Below are positions 1 through 7,313 of a stretch of 13,253 bases of DNA, piece by piece. Within the stretch, counting starts at the first letter, position 1, and each line of letters begins with the position of its first letter. Position numbers and translations under genes: made by a program. Source of the stretch: Candidatus Heimdallarchaeota archaeon (GTDB lineage Archaea; Asgardarchaeota; Heimdallarchaeia; Heimdallarchaeales; Kariarchaeaceae); the NCBI GenBank assembly GCA_015522385.1, contig WAMJ01000073.1, positions 1 to 13,253 on the forward strand, read 5' to 3'. The notes beneath the pieces are model-generated. The model was not told where the DNA came from and searched no databases. It worked only from the letters and a program-made list of their open reading frames with translations.

Positions 1-2984
1 GATTCAGGGATCACTACCCCCTCACCTGCCTTGCCGTCTAGGATTATTGTGAAGGATTCATCGAATCGAATGTGGACAACGTGCTTACTCCTACTAGCTG
101 GTTCCTTATTCTTCAGAAACTCCCAGTTAATCTTAGAGACTCTTGAGTTATGCTGAACGGTGAAATAACCCTTTCTGCTTGAAGTGATGTTGAGAAAGAA
201 GTGAGAACCATTGGAGGGATCAACTTGGAAGTCCTGCAGACCATACTCAACTATGGCCTTGGCATTGTCAATGTCATTCCAGCTAACTGGGATTCCGAGG
301 AAACGATCTGCTGTCCCCCATCTACCAGGACCGACGAGAAGGTATTCCCTCCCTTCATCTTTGAGCATTTTGTTAAATTGAGCCACCTCGTCCTTAATAT
401 CAAGGGTAATTATTGAAGAAAATTCATCTGGGTCTACAAAGACTATGTCCCGAATGCCCTCATAGATACCATTCCCCAGAACCATATCGGAATATATCAG
501 GACCGATTCACTCTCCGCGAACTCACTGAGATCCACTTCTATGGGTATCGTATCGGTGACAAGAGGGCGGATCTGAAGGATGTTGAATTTGTGCTTACCA
601 CCGACATAGTCAAGGTTTACAGCAAACTCTATCTCGACATCACATCCAAATGCTTCTTGTCCGATTTTGAGAACATCTTTCAACAGGTCACTAAGTGGAA
701 ATTTGTTGTATTTTAGGAGGTAGGGGAACGTGATTACTCTGGGTCCATCTAACGACAAGGAATCGACAATCCTATTATTCTGCCAATCGACCGTTGCAGC
801 AGACCAGATCAACTCCCCGTCTGTCTCGGCCCTTTTGAGATCGAATTCCTCAAGAGTGGCAAGCTCACCTCCTTCGAGATTAACCTTCTGTTGTAGGGGT
901 AGAGCGAAGAATGAATTCTGTGAGTTGTCAACCGAAGATCTTGGAGAATAGTGCTGGATGAGCTTACGGGGATACTTGGGGCAAAAGGAGAGGTATTTTC
1001 TTCCCTCCGTTACCGACGCTCCAAGCCCAACCGCCAGATGCACTACACCGTCCTCTGATTTCATAATATCCATAGGATAGTAGTTGTAGCTCTGTGCCAC
1101 ACCTGATATGGATGGATAGAGAATATCACCATGCCCTTTGCCCACGACTTTCTGGATGACAACTGCCATCTTCTCGATCTCGATCTTCTGACCAACTGTC
1201 TGGATATAAGACTTGGCAATTTTTGTGTACGTCGAATGATAGACCATCTTGATGGCATTTTCGAGATTTTTCATCCGATCCTTGTACCCCTTTTCAGAAT
1301 TGGGGAGCATATATGTCGTATATATTCCTGCAAAAGGCTGGAATTGACTGTCCTCAAGCAAGCTCGAGCTGCGAACGGCCAGAGGAGTCTTGATCTTTTT
1401 GGCGATGATTTGCAGATCCTTTTTCAGCTCCTTGGGAAGATTACTTGAAAGGAATTTCTGCATAATCTCCCCATCGGTCGTATCATCGTTTAGTACAAAG
1501 TCCGCAAGGTCGTTATCATCGATGAAGTCGTCGAATATATCGGTGGTTATCACTATAGTTTCAGGCACACCGATCTCAATATCGGGATAGTGCTTAGTGA
1601 AATAGTTCTTGGTCAGGTTGATGATGTTCAGAGCAAAAGCGAGACCACGTCCTTTCCCTCCAAGAGAGCCATTTCCGATACGGGTAAAAGGCTCTGTGCC
1701 CTCAAAGTCCTCCTTGAGAAACTCAGCAATTACACCCCTCTTCTTCTCTTTCTTAGTTCTCTCGAAGAACTGTAAGAGGAAGGATCTGATGTGCTCGGCA
1801 TCCTCAAAATCTTCTGCGGAGACACTCTTCAGCTCCAGAGCAAGGTCAAATTCTGCTCTTGTGAACAACCAATTAGAGAAATGATCACGTGAAGCGTGAT
1901 AAAGGATTGAATCCGGAGGGATTTTCCGAATTACCTTTCTGAAATCATTGATGTCCTTCGCTCTTGCGATCTCCTTCCCTTGGTTGTTCTTGAATACAAA
2001 ATCACCAAATCCAACGTGATCAAAGAAGCGTTTTACTTCCTTAAGAAGCTTCGGGGAGTGTTTGTGGACAAAGTCTACACCAAGATCTTGAGCTACCTTC
2101 TGGTTTGCTAGATCCGATGATTGTAGAAGAATGGGGAGGTTCTTACAGTTTTTCTTCATCCAGTCCACGAGCTGGAAACCTTCTTCACCCCTCTTGATCC
2201 CACCCTTTGGGAAACCAATGTCAGAGATCACCGCGAATAAATTGTTGCGGTACATCTGGATATACTCAATTGCCTCCTCATAATTCTGGGCCAGTAACAC
2301 TTTGGGTCTACCTCTAACGAGGAGTAACCTGTGAGAATGGTTGACACTGCCGGTCATTAGCCTTCGGGTCTGCTTGACAAGAACCTTGTATATAATCGGG
2401 AGAAAGAGGGAGTAGTAGGCAATTGTGTCCTCGACCACAACAATAACCCGTACCTTTGCGATCTGTGTGTCATTATCAATATTTTTCCTGTCCTCAACTT
2501 GCTTCACGATTGTAAGGAAGATCTCCGAGTTCCCAGTATATATGAAAACATGATCAATTCCCTGCTGTTGCTCCTTCGGAGGTAATGTCGCGACATCCGC
2601 AAAAGAAGTCAGGAGGAGAACGGTTGAGACCTCGGAGTATTTCTCCTTGATCTGTTGCCCAAGTGTAAATGGATTCGTCCCAGTTACTCGGGAAGTGACA
2701 ATTACAAGGTCAAACCTCCTCTCCGCAAGCAGGTCGAGCGCTGCATCAGCACTCGACACCCTGACAATCCGAGGGGGTGGAGTTGAGATGTTGAGTGAGC
2801 TGTATTCTTCGGTCAGCTGCTCTGCGTAAGTAGCATCTGCCTCCATGACAAAATCATCGTACAGAGAGGCAACGACCAGAACTTCCCTTACCCTGAATTT
2901 CATCAGGTCGTAGAAAATATCGAACTTATTCTGGTAGTCCCCCTTGAGAAAGTTGGTGTAGTCGAGCAGAAGGTTCTTTGACAC
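1..2984 (-). CDS. Receiver-PPDK (PEP/pyruvate-binding ATP-grasp) fusion protein, partial
   Basis: One uninterrupted frame of about 994 codons runs from GTG at 2984 off the left edge. Residues ~31-135 form a degenerate receiver-like domain (VREVLVVASLYDDF; FDLVIVTSR lacks the phospho-Asp). Residues ~178-320 form a second receiver with acidic pair E185-D186, likely phospho-acceptor D255 in VISDIGFP, and K308 in FVHKH. Residues ~435-810 are the PPDK N-terminal nucleotide-binding domain: LGGKGRGLA (441-449), VRSSSLLED (537-545), EKMAVVIQKVVG (604-615) and ILQIRP (802-807). A C-terminal domain follows, with GPGRWGTADRFLGIP and GSHFFLN. No phospho-His swivelling domain or TIM barrel is seen, so a true PEP synthase is unlikely. 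I recall the same architecture, about 1000 residues, in Bacteroidetes proteins often labelled PEP synthase, so only a few residues may be missing. GTG 2984 is chosen because an AT box lies at -31. TTG 3029 and ATG 2903 are alternatives. A regulated nucleotide- or phosphotransfer role is inferred. Confidence 0.85.
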   Translation of the reverse strand, partial: MSKNLLLDYTNFLKGDYQNKFDIFYDLMKFRVREVLVVASLYDDFVMEADATYAEQLTEEYSSLNISTPPPRIVRVSSADAALDLLAERRFDLVIVTSRVTGTNPFTLGQQIKEKYSEVSTVLLLTSFADVATLPPKEQQQGIDHVFIYTGNSEIFLTIVKQVEDRKNIDNDTQIAKVRVIVVVEDTIAYYSLFLPIIYKVLVKQTRRLMTGSVNHSHRLLLVRGRPKVLLAQNYEEAIEYIQMYRNNLFAVISDIGFPKGGIKRGEEGFQLVDWMKKNCKNLPILLQSSDLANQKVAQDLGVDFVHKHSPKLLKEVKRFFDHVGFGDFVFKNNQGKEIARAKDINDFRKVIRKIPPDSILYHASRDHFSNWLFTRAEFDLALELKSVSAEDFEDAEHIRSFLLQFFERTKKEKKRGVIAEFLKEDFEGTEPFTRIGNGSLGGKGRGLAFALNIINLTKNYFTKHYPDIEIGVPETIVITTDIFDDFIDDNDLADFVLNDDTTDGEIMQKFLSSNLPKELKKDLQIIAKKIKTPLAVRSSSLLEDSQFQPFAGIYTTYMLPNSEKGYKDRMKNLENAIKMVYHSTYTKIAKSYIQTVGQKIEIEKMAVVIQKVVGKGHGDILYPSISGVAQSYNYYPMDIMKSEDGVVHLAVGLGASVTEGRKYLSFCPKYPRKLIQHYSPRSSVDNSQNSFFALPLQQKVNLEGGELATLEEFDLKRAETDGELIWSAATVDWQNNRIVDSLSLDGPRVITFPYLLKYNKFPLSDLLKDVLKIGQEAFGCDVEIEFAVNLDYVGGKHKFNILQIRPLVTDTIPIEVDLSEFAESESVLIYSDMVLGNGIYEGIRDIVFVDPDEFSSIITLDIKDEVAQFNKMLKDEGREYLLVGPGRWGTADRFLGIPVSWNDIDNAKAIVEYGLQDFQVDPSNGSHFFLNITSSRKGYFTVQHNSRVSKINWEFLKNKEPASRSKHVVHIRFDESFTIILDGKAGEGVVIPE

Positions 2985-3005
2985 AACCTGCTTTTTGCCC
3001 TCAGA

Positions 3006-3015
3006 TGTATTAAGA
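3006..3015 (-). promoter_or_regulatory. TATA-like box of the receiver-PPDK gene
   Basis: On the minus strand this reads TCTTAATACA and lies exactly at -31 to -22 from GTG 2984, the same offset as the boxes before six other starts in this window. It supports GTG 2984 as start and a leaderless transcript. Confidence 0.45.
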
Positions 3016-3039
3016 TTAGGGTCTCTCAACAGACCTCTG

Positions 3040-3059
3040 TGAAATCATTCAGGATTTCA
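3040..3059. promoter_or_regulatory. Inverted repeat in divergent promoter, candidate operator
   Basis: Perfect 7-base arms TGAAATC and GATTTCA are separated by 6 bases. The repeat lies between the TATA-like boxes of the two divergent genes (3006-3015 minus, 3074-3083 plus), where one dimeric regulator could control both. It is followed by the palindrome CAGATATCTG at 3058-3067, which shares its first two bases. No regulator gene is adjacent. The regulatory role is inferred from position and symmetry. Confidence 0.45.
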
Positions 3060-3073
3060 GATATCTGCCGAGC

Positions 3074-3083
3074 ATTTGATAAA
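3074..3083 (+). promoter_or_regulatory. TATA-like box of the P5C dehydrogenase gene
   Basis: ATTTGATAAA begins 31 bases before ATG 3105. The identical ten bases occur at the identical distance before ATG 8494. This is the expected placing of an archaeal TATA box for a leaderless transcript. Confidence 0.55.
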
Positions 3084-3104
3084 GAGTTTGGAGATACGGA
3101 AAGC

Positions 3105-4730
3105 ATGAACGGGAAATTCAGAGTTCCAACACCTAAGAACGAACCGATTCTTGGATATATGCCCGGAAGTCCGGAACTGGAGAGCCTGAGAAAAGAGCTC
3201 GACACTTTGAAGAATCAGGTCATAGACATTCCACTGGTAATTGGCGGAGAGAAGATCTTCACTGAGAACAAGAAACAGAATGTCATGCCCCATAACCACA
3301 GTCATGTCCTGGCAAATTACTCAGTTGCTTCAAAGGAGCATCTTGAGATGGCAGTTGACGCCGCAATGAATGCCAAGGAGGAGTGGGAGTCTATAGATTG
3401 GACGGACAGGGTGTCAATATTTCTCAGAGCTGCGGACCTCCTTTCGACAACGTGGCGATCCAAACTTAACGCAGCAACAATGCTGGGTCAGTCCAAGAAC
3501 ATCTTTCAAGCAGAGATAGACTCAGCTTGTGAGCTCATAGACTTCTTCAGGTTCAACTCATACTACCTACAGCAGATCTACGAGGATCAGCCGATGTACT
3601 CACCTAAAGGTCAGTGGAACAGGGTAGAGTACCGTCCACTGGAAGGTTTTGTATTCGCGGTTACACCATTCAACTTCACTTCGATCGCAGGAAACCTGCC
3701 CTCTGCTCCCGCTATTGCAGGAAACACGGTGCTGTGGAAACCAGCATCTTCGGCAGTCTATTCCGCCCACTTCTTGATGGAGCTGTTCGAGGAGGCGGGT
3801 GTACCCAAGGGTGTTATCAACTTCATACCAGGTAAGGGCTCTGATGTAGGGAAGTACATTCTCCCTCATCCCGACCTAGGTGGAATACACTTTACAGGTT
3901 CCACAGCAGTATTCCAGCATATGTGGAAGACAGTCGGTGAGAACATCGCGAACTATAGGTCGTACCCAAGGATCGTGGGAGAAACGGGTGGTAAGGACTT
4001 CATCTTCGTCCACAAGTCAGCTGACCTACAAGAGGTAACTATTGCAGCACTTAGAGGTGCGTTTGAGTACGCTGGACAGAAGTGCTCTGCAGCTTCGAGG
4101 ATGTATGTCCCCAAGTCGATGTGGCCTGCACTGAAGGAGAACATGCTCAAAGAACTCAAAGATTTCAAAATGGGAGATGTCGAAGATGAGACCACAATGA
4201 TGAATGCCGTGATCGACAAGGACTCCTTCCTCAAGATCGCAGGATATATCTCGTATGTAGAAGAGTCACAAGATGCAGAGATTATCACCGAAGGTTCACC
4301 AAATGACTCTACTGGATTTTATATCCCACCAACTATTGTCATGACATCCGATCCTAAGTTCAGAACTATGGAGGAGGAGATCTTTGGACCAGTCCTTACT
4401 GTATACCCATACGACGACGACAAGTACGAGGAGACCTTGAAGCTCTGTGACGAGACCTCGATCTATGCCCTAACAGGCTCGATCTTCGCTAGGGACAGAG
4501 TGGCCGTTTCAAAAGCGGTCAAGATCCTCCGAAATTCAGCGGGTAATTTCTACATCAATGACAAGCCAACAGGAGCTGTAGTGGGCCAGCAACCATTCGG
4601 TGGTGCAAGAGCATCGGGGACTAATGACAAAGCAGGCTCATTGCTCAATATGATCCGTTGGATGTCCCCCAGATCGATCAAGGAGAATCTGATCCCTCCG
4701 AAGAACTTCAAGTATCCCTACATGGGATAA
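3105..4730 (+). CDS. 1-pyrroline-5-carboxylate dehydrogenase (ALDH4A1-type)
   Basis: Oxidises glutamate-5-semialdehyde (P5C) to glutamate with NAD+, the second step of proline breakdown, in the cytosol. The 541-residue product resembles human ALDH4A1 along its length: LEGFVFAVTPFNFTSIAGNL, LWKPAS, IHFTGSTAVFQHMW, GETGGKDF with general base E293, FEYAGQKCSAASRMYVP with nucleophile C327, EEEIFGPVLTVY, and the signature AGNFYINDKPTGAVVGQQPF near the C terminus. It is a standalone enzyme, not a PutA fusion, and no proline dehydrogenase is in the window. ATG 3105 is chosen over in-frame GTG 3039 because homologues begin near this point, a TATA-like box sits at -31, and the upstream stretch carries an inverted repeat. 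It is divergent from the receiver-PPDK gene and ends 4 bases from the convergent zinc-finger gene. The sequence type is that of eukaryotes and Bacteroidetes, which suggests transfer. Confidence 0.95.
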   Translation: MNGKFRVPTPKNEPILGYMPGSPELESLRKELDTLKNQVIDIPLVIGGEKIFTENKKQNVMPHNHSHVLANYSVASKEHLEMAVDAAMNAKEEWESIDWTDRVSIFLRAADLLSTTWRSKLNAATMLGQSKNIFQAEIDSACELIDFFRFNSYYLQQIYEDQPMYSPKGQWNRVEYRPLEGFVFAVTPFNFTSIAGNLPSAPAIAGNTVLWKPASSAVYSAHFLMELFEEAGVPKGVINFIPGKGSDVGKYILPHPDLGGIHFTGSTAVFQHMWKTVGENIANYRSYPRIVGETGGKDFIFVHKSADLQEVTIAALRGAFEYAGQKCSAASRMYVPKSMWPALKENMLKELKDFKMGDVEDETTMMNAVIDKDSFLKIAGYISYVEESQDAEIITEGSPNDSTGFYIPPTIVMTSDPKFRTMEEEIFGPVLTVYPYDDDKYEETLKLCDETSIYALTGSIFARDRVAVSKAVKILRNSAGNFYINDKPTGAVVGQQPFGGARASGTNDKAGSLLNMIRWMSPRSIKENLIPPKNFKYPYMG

Positions 4731-4734
4731 CTGG

Positions 4735-5163
4735 TCATGTATAGGGGAGGTACAATTTTTCCAATTCCTCATAGGAGAGAAGAGCTCTACTTTCTTTGTA
4801 GAATCCTATGAAGAGTGTCAGCAGACTGAGGAAGATAATAACGCTCCAGAGTACTGCTCCTAGATGGAGTGTAACCAGAACAGGAACAAATATCAAGATA
4901 TTAACTGTCGAGAAATAGATCATTCCAAGTTTGAACTTCCTCGCATCTCTCAGAAGCATCTCCTCGTTACAGAGGGGGCAGTAGATGTAGTGCCGTACAG
5001 ACATCTCCCCGTAAACTCTCAGATCTTTGAAGTCACGCACATCCTCCGAGCAGATAGTTCTACCACATCTATCACACTCCGCTTCCTCAGGCCTATTTGG
5101 ATGATAACTACAAGTCTGCACAGATTTTTTGTGGCTCCCTACCAATTTTAACCTTAGCACCAA
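4735..5163 (-). CDS. Zinc-finger (B-box-like) two-helix membrane protein
   Basis: A 142-residue protein with an N-terminal Cys/His module: C18, H21, C30, C33, C38, then C62 and C65 in YCPLCNEEML. The opening CSYHP...ECDRCGRTICSEDV is typical of the small B-box-like zinc modules common in archaea. Two hydrophobic segments follow at about 80-100 and 102-122, joined by a very short turn, so both ends should face the same side, probably the cytoplasm. The C-terminal tail (KESRALLSYEELEKLYLPYT) is amphipathic. The frame opens with TTG at 5163. GTG 5160 or the TTG six codons in are also possible, and no Shine-Dalgarno site decides it. It is convergent with P5C dehydrogenase and divergent from the longin operon. 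Function is unknown; a membrane-tethered adaptor is a guess. Confidence 0.8.
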   Translation of the reverse strand: MVLRLKLVGSHKKSVQTCSYHPNRPEEAECDRCGRTICSEDVRDFKDLRVYGEMSVRHYIYCPLCNEEMLLRDARKFKLGMIYFSTVNILIFVPVLVTLHLGAVLWSVIIFLSLLTLFIGFYKESRALLSYEELEKLYLPYT

Positions 5164-5429
5164 AGTGTACGAGCGGATACTTTTACGACTATATTTAGAT
5201 AGGGAAATTTCTGGGTATTACCATACATCTACAAAATTGAGCGAACGCAATATTTCTGAACATTGTTACCACCCAAGTTGATTTGTCATTTCGAATTTTG
5301 ATTTTTATACACCAAGTGTGAAATATGCTAATCTATTAATATTAATTTACAAACATCCATAAAATATTTTAATAGTACGGTCAAATATCCACAAAAAGGT
5401 TAATTACTCAAGAATTGCAGGTTTCAGTT
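5164..5429. promoter_or_regulatory. AT-rich divergent promoter region
   Basis: 266 bases without a gene between two divergent starts. On the minus strand, TCTAAATAT (5191-5199) is a TATA-like box for the zinc-finger gene. On the plus strand, GTTAATTACT (5399-5408) lies at -31 to -22 from ATG 5430. The 12-base perfect palindrome ATTAATATTAAT is at 5335-5346, and ACAC-CAA-GTGT is at 5309-5319. Either could be an operator, though short AT palindromes arise easily by chance. Confidence 0.5.
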
Positions 5430-6800
5430 ATGGTAAGTTTGAGCTTCATGGCGATAGATAAAGGGACTGGACTACCAATCTATTCTAGAAGCAGCTCAAA
5501 AGCAGAGGAGGAAAATAAGCAGATCCTATTTTCAGGTATTATGACTGCAGTTCAGAATCTAATAAAAGACATGGACATTGGTATACTTAACAAGATAACT
5601 ACAGAGGCTTATTCTATATATGGTAAGGAAAAGGGGAATTTTTTTCTCTTCTTCTACGGTGAAATTAAGAAAGAAAGTGTCATCGATGAGATCCTTGATT
5701 ATATTGGAAATTTCCTCGATTATGTTCCCGTAGGTGATGACAATAAGTTCCCCACCGATTTCGAAAGGTATCTAGATGGAGTCGTAGATCAACTCTTCGC
5801 GATCTACTCCCGTGAGAACCTTCAGATGCAAGTCTACAGTTACATCCCAGCATTTGGGTTAGAGTCACTGTATGGATCTAAGGACGAGCTCATCACGATG
5901 CACTTGATCAACCTCATCAGAAATACAATACAGAAAGAGAAGAATCAATCAATGATTATGTTGGACTTCCTTACATCTGGTGCTGCCTTGGTTGTTCAAA
6001 TAATATTTGATGAGGACAGTGGGAAATACATATTGGTGACCATTAAGAGCGATTCACTCTCGACTGTCGACTTCATAACTTATCGACATAAGATTAGTCA
6101 CCTCGTTATTGAATTCATTAAGGACAACAAAGATCAGCTGTACAGCTCAACAGAAGGTACTTTAGTGAAAGAACTGGCATTTGAGAGTTTCGCTAATAAG
6201 ATCGAGAATGTACTAGGAAATCTCCCACCAAAAATAGATTACCTCGGGATGGACGTTCTCCTCTCTATGCTACGCAAGAACCTCCCTACTATATTAACAC
6301 AGGTCACTCTGGGCAATTCAATCTATATAACTGGTGACAAGATTGCAGCTGAACAGGTAATAGCGCTGATTTGCTATGTCACACACGTCACTGATGGCTC
6401 AGTCGAGTTCTCCGATGAGATCCCGCACAGGTTGCAGTACGTTGAAAAGGGTATGGAGGGCCTGTACGACTCAATGGGCGCCTTCCATCTTGATTTAGAT
6501 AAAAACAAGTTCAGAGGTAAAACCAAGAATAAAGCCATTGAAGAGATGATTGAGGAATCTCTTCAACAAGATAAGATTTCGGAGAAGATTGGTCACTTAC
6601 AGCACCTGTTTAGATTGTTCTGGAATGACCTCGATGATATTCAGAAGCAAGCAGCTTACGGAGTCAATATATTTGATGAATTAAAGGAACTACCAGCTGA
6701 ACGTCCAAAATTGATGCTGAAGGTTCTAGAAAAAGTCAATCCGCATCTTGAGAAATACACAAACAAGTTGGCAATTAAACCGGGGGGAATAAATTGGTGA
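5430..6800 (+). CDS. Longin-like multidomain protein, first gene of V4R operon
   Basis: A 456-residue soluble protein with no signal peptide or membrane segment. Residues ~1-125 have the pattern of archaeal longin/roadblock-like domains: an opening strand, the turn DKGTGLPIYSR, helix NKQILFSGIMTAVQNLI, then strands ending in FFLFFYGEI and a closing helix. Residues ~130-260 form an unassigned alpha/beta segment. Residues ~265-360 include LGNSIYITGDKIAAEQVIALI and AFHLDLDKNKF, which faintly recall the cDENN/dDENN order of eukaryotic Rab activators. That resemblance is speculative. The last ~95 residues are mostly helical. ATG 5430 is preferred over TTG 5415 because an AT box lies at -31. It leads a five-gene operon and its stop overlaps the next start (GTGA). 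Longin domains in Asgard archaea are generally linked to small GTPases and membranes; no GTPase gene is in view. Confidence 0.65.
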   Translation: MVSLSFMAIDKGTGLPIYSRSSSKAEEENKQILFSGIMTAVQNLIKDMDIGILNKITTEAYSIYGKEKGNFFLFFYGEIKKESVIDEILDYIGNFLDYVPVGDDNKFPTDFERYLDGVVDQLFAIYSRENLQMQVYSYIPAFGLESLYGSKDELITMHLINLIRNTIQKEKNQSMIMLDFLTSGAALVVQIIFDEDSGKYILVTIKSDSLSTVDFITYRHKISHLVIEFIKDNKDQLYSSTEGTLVKELAFESFANKIENVLGNLPPKIDYLGMDVLLSMLRKNLPTILTQVTLGNSIYITGDKIAAEQVIALICYVTHVTDGSVEFSDEIPHRLQYVEKGMEGLYDSMGAFHLDLDKNKFRGKTKNKAIEEMIEESLQQDKISEKIGHLQHLFRLFWNDLDDIQKQAAYGVNIFDELKELPAERPKLMLKVLEKVNPHLEKYTNKLAIKPGGINW

Positions 6801-7066
6801 AGCTGATGAGATCTAGGAACTGCCTTGGCCTTGAGAAAATCAAAGCTCGTCTTGAAGTCTCCAAAAATCTGCTCAATTCAGTGAGAAGTATGACAGAGAA
6901 TTTTCAAGTCCTAGGATCAAAGAAACTCTTTTTTAAGGGAGAGACAGGTGATTTTCAGATCACAGGAGTATATCCAGGTGAACAACTCACACTCTTAATT
7001 AAACGTGAAGATAAAAGGGAGGAGATAATCGAATCTTTCGAGAAGCTGCTCGAAAGGGGTGAATAA
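6797..7066 (+). CDS. Small protein of unknown function, second gene of longin/V4R operon
   Basis: I do not recognise this 89-residue protein. The N-terminal ~35 residues are basic and probably helical (KIKARLEVSKNLLNSVRSM). The middle is strand-rich (KKLFFKGETGDFQITGVYPG then QLTLLIK), and it ends in a charged helix (REEIIESFEKLLERGE). This could be half of a roadblock/longin-like fold, but that is a guess. GTG 6797 is preferred because it overlaps the upstream TGA in a GTGA arrangement and the run GGGGGGA (6782-6788) sits 8 bases upstream. TTG 6794 is the alternative. Tight coupling to the longin-like gene suggests the two products act together. Confidence 0.7.
   Translation: MKLMRSRNCLGLEKIKARLEVSKNLLNSVRSMTENFQVLGSKKLFFKGETGDFQITGVYPGEQLTLLIKREDKREEIIESFEKLLERGE
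7053..7062 (+). promoter_or_regulatory. Shine-Dalgarno site deciding the third operon start
   Basis: AAAGGGGTGA ends 5 bases before ATG 7068. It overlaps the GTG at 7059 that could otherwise be read as a start, and so favours ATG 7068. Confidence 0.6.
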
Positions 7067-7067
7067 C

Positions 7068-7313
7068 ATGGGAAAGAAACTAGCAGAAATGTACAATCAT
7101 ATCAAAGCGAACAACGGTGAGATCGGACTCTATCGACTCATTGTGAAGACGAGGATCTCGCCAGAGTTCGCTCAGCAACTCGAGGACTCGGAGGAGAACA
7201 TTAACCTTGTCCAGAAAGCGATAGAGGACCTTGGATTCACCTATACCAAGGCAGAAGAAAGGAAGACCAGAAGGAGCTTCTTACAGAGGTTCTTCAGGAG
7301 GAATAGGAAATGA
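7068..7313 (+). CDS. Small basic helical protein, third gene of longin/V4R operon
   Basis: An unrecognised 81-residue protein. It is predicted largely helical (GKKLAEMYNHIKANNGEIGLYRLIVKTRISPEFAQQLEDS...NLVQKAIEDLGF), with a spacing reminiscent of a compact helix-turn-helix. The strongly basic, amphipathic tail RRSFLQRFFRRNRK could bind acidic lipid or nucleic acid. ATG 7068 follows the upstream stop by 1 base, with a good ribosome site. The stop overlaps the next gene in an ATGA arrangement. Being between a longin and two V4R genes suggests an accessory subunit; nothing shows its activity. Confidence 0.75.
   Translation: MGKKLAEMYNHIKANNGEIGLYRLIVKTRISPEFAQQLEDSEENINLVQKAIEDLGFTYTKAEERKTRRSFLQRFFRRNRK
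7296..7301 (+). promoter_or_regulatory. Shine-Dalgarno site of the first V4R gene
   Basis: AGGAGG, 8 bases before ATG 7310. It is part of the strong internal ribosome-site pattern of this operon. Confidence 0.7.

Noticed and set aside
1..2830. Several plus-strand open frames of 60-105 codons
   Set aside because: They lie opposite one continuous minus-strand frame with clear receiver and PPDK motifs, and their translations show no family features.
1..2984. Calling the left-hand gene PEP synthase (ppsA)
   Set aside because: The phospho-His and PEP-binding domains are not seen; only the ATP-grasp half is present, fused to receivers and a different C-terminal domain.
3039..3104. GTG 3039 as start of P5C dehydrogenase, adding 22 residues
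   Set aside because: The added residues do not resemble the family's N terminus, the stretch carries the inverted repeat and TATA-like box, and ATG 3105 has the window's usual promoter spacing.
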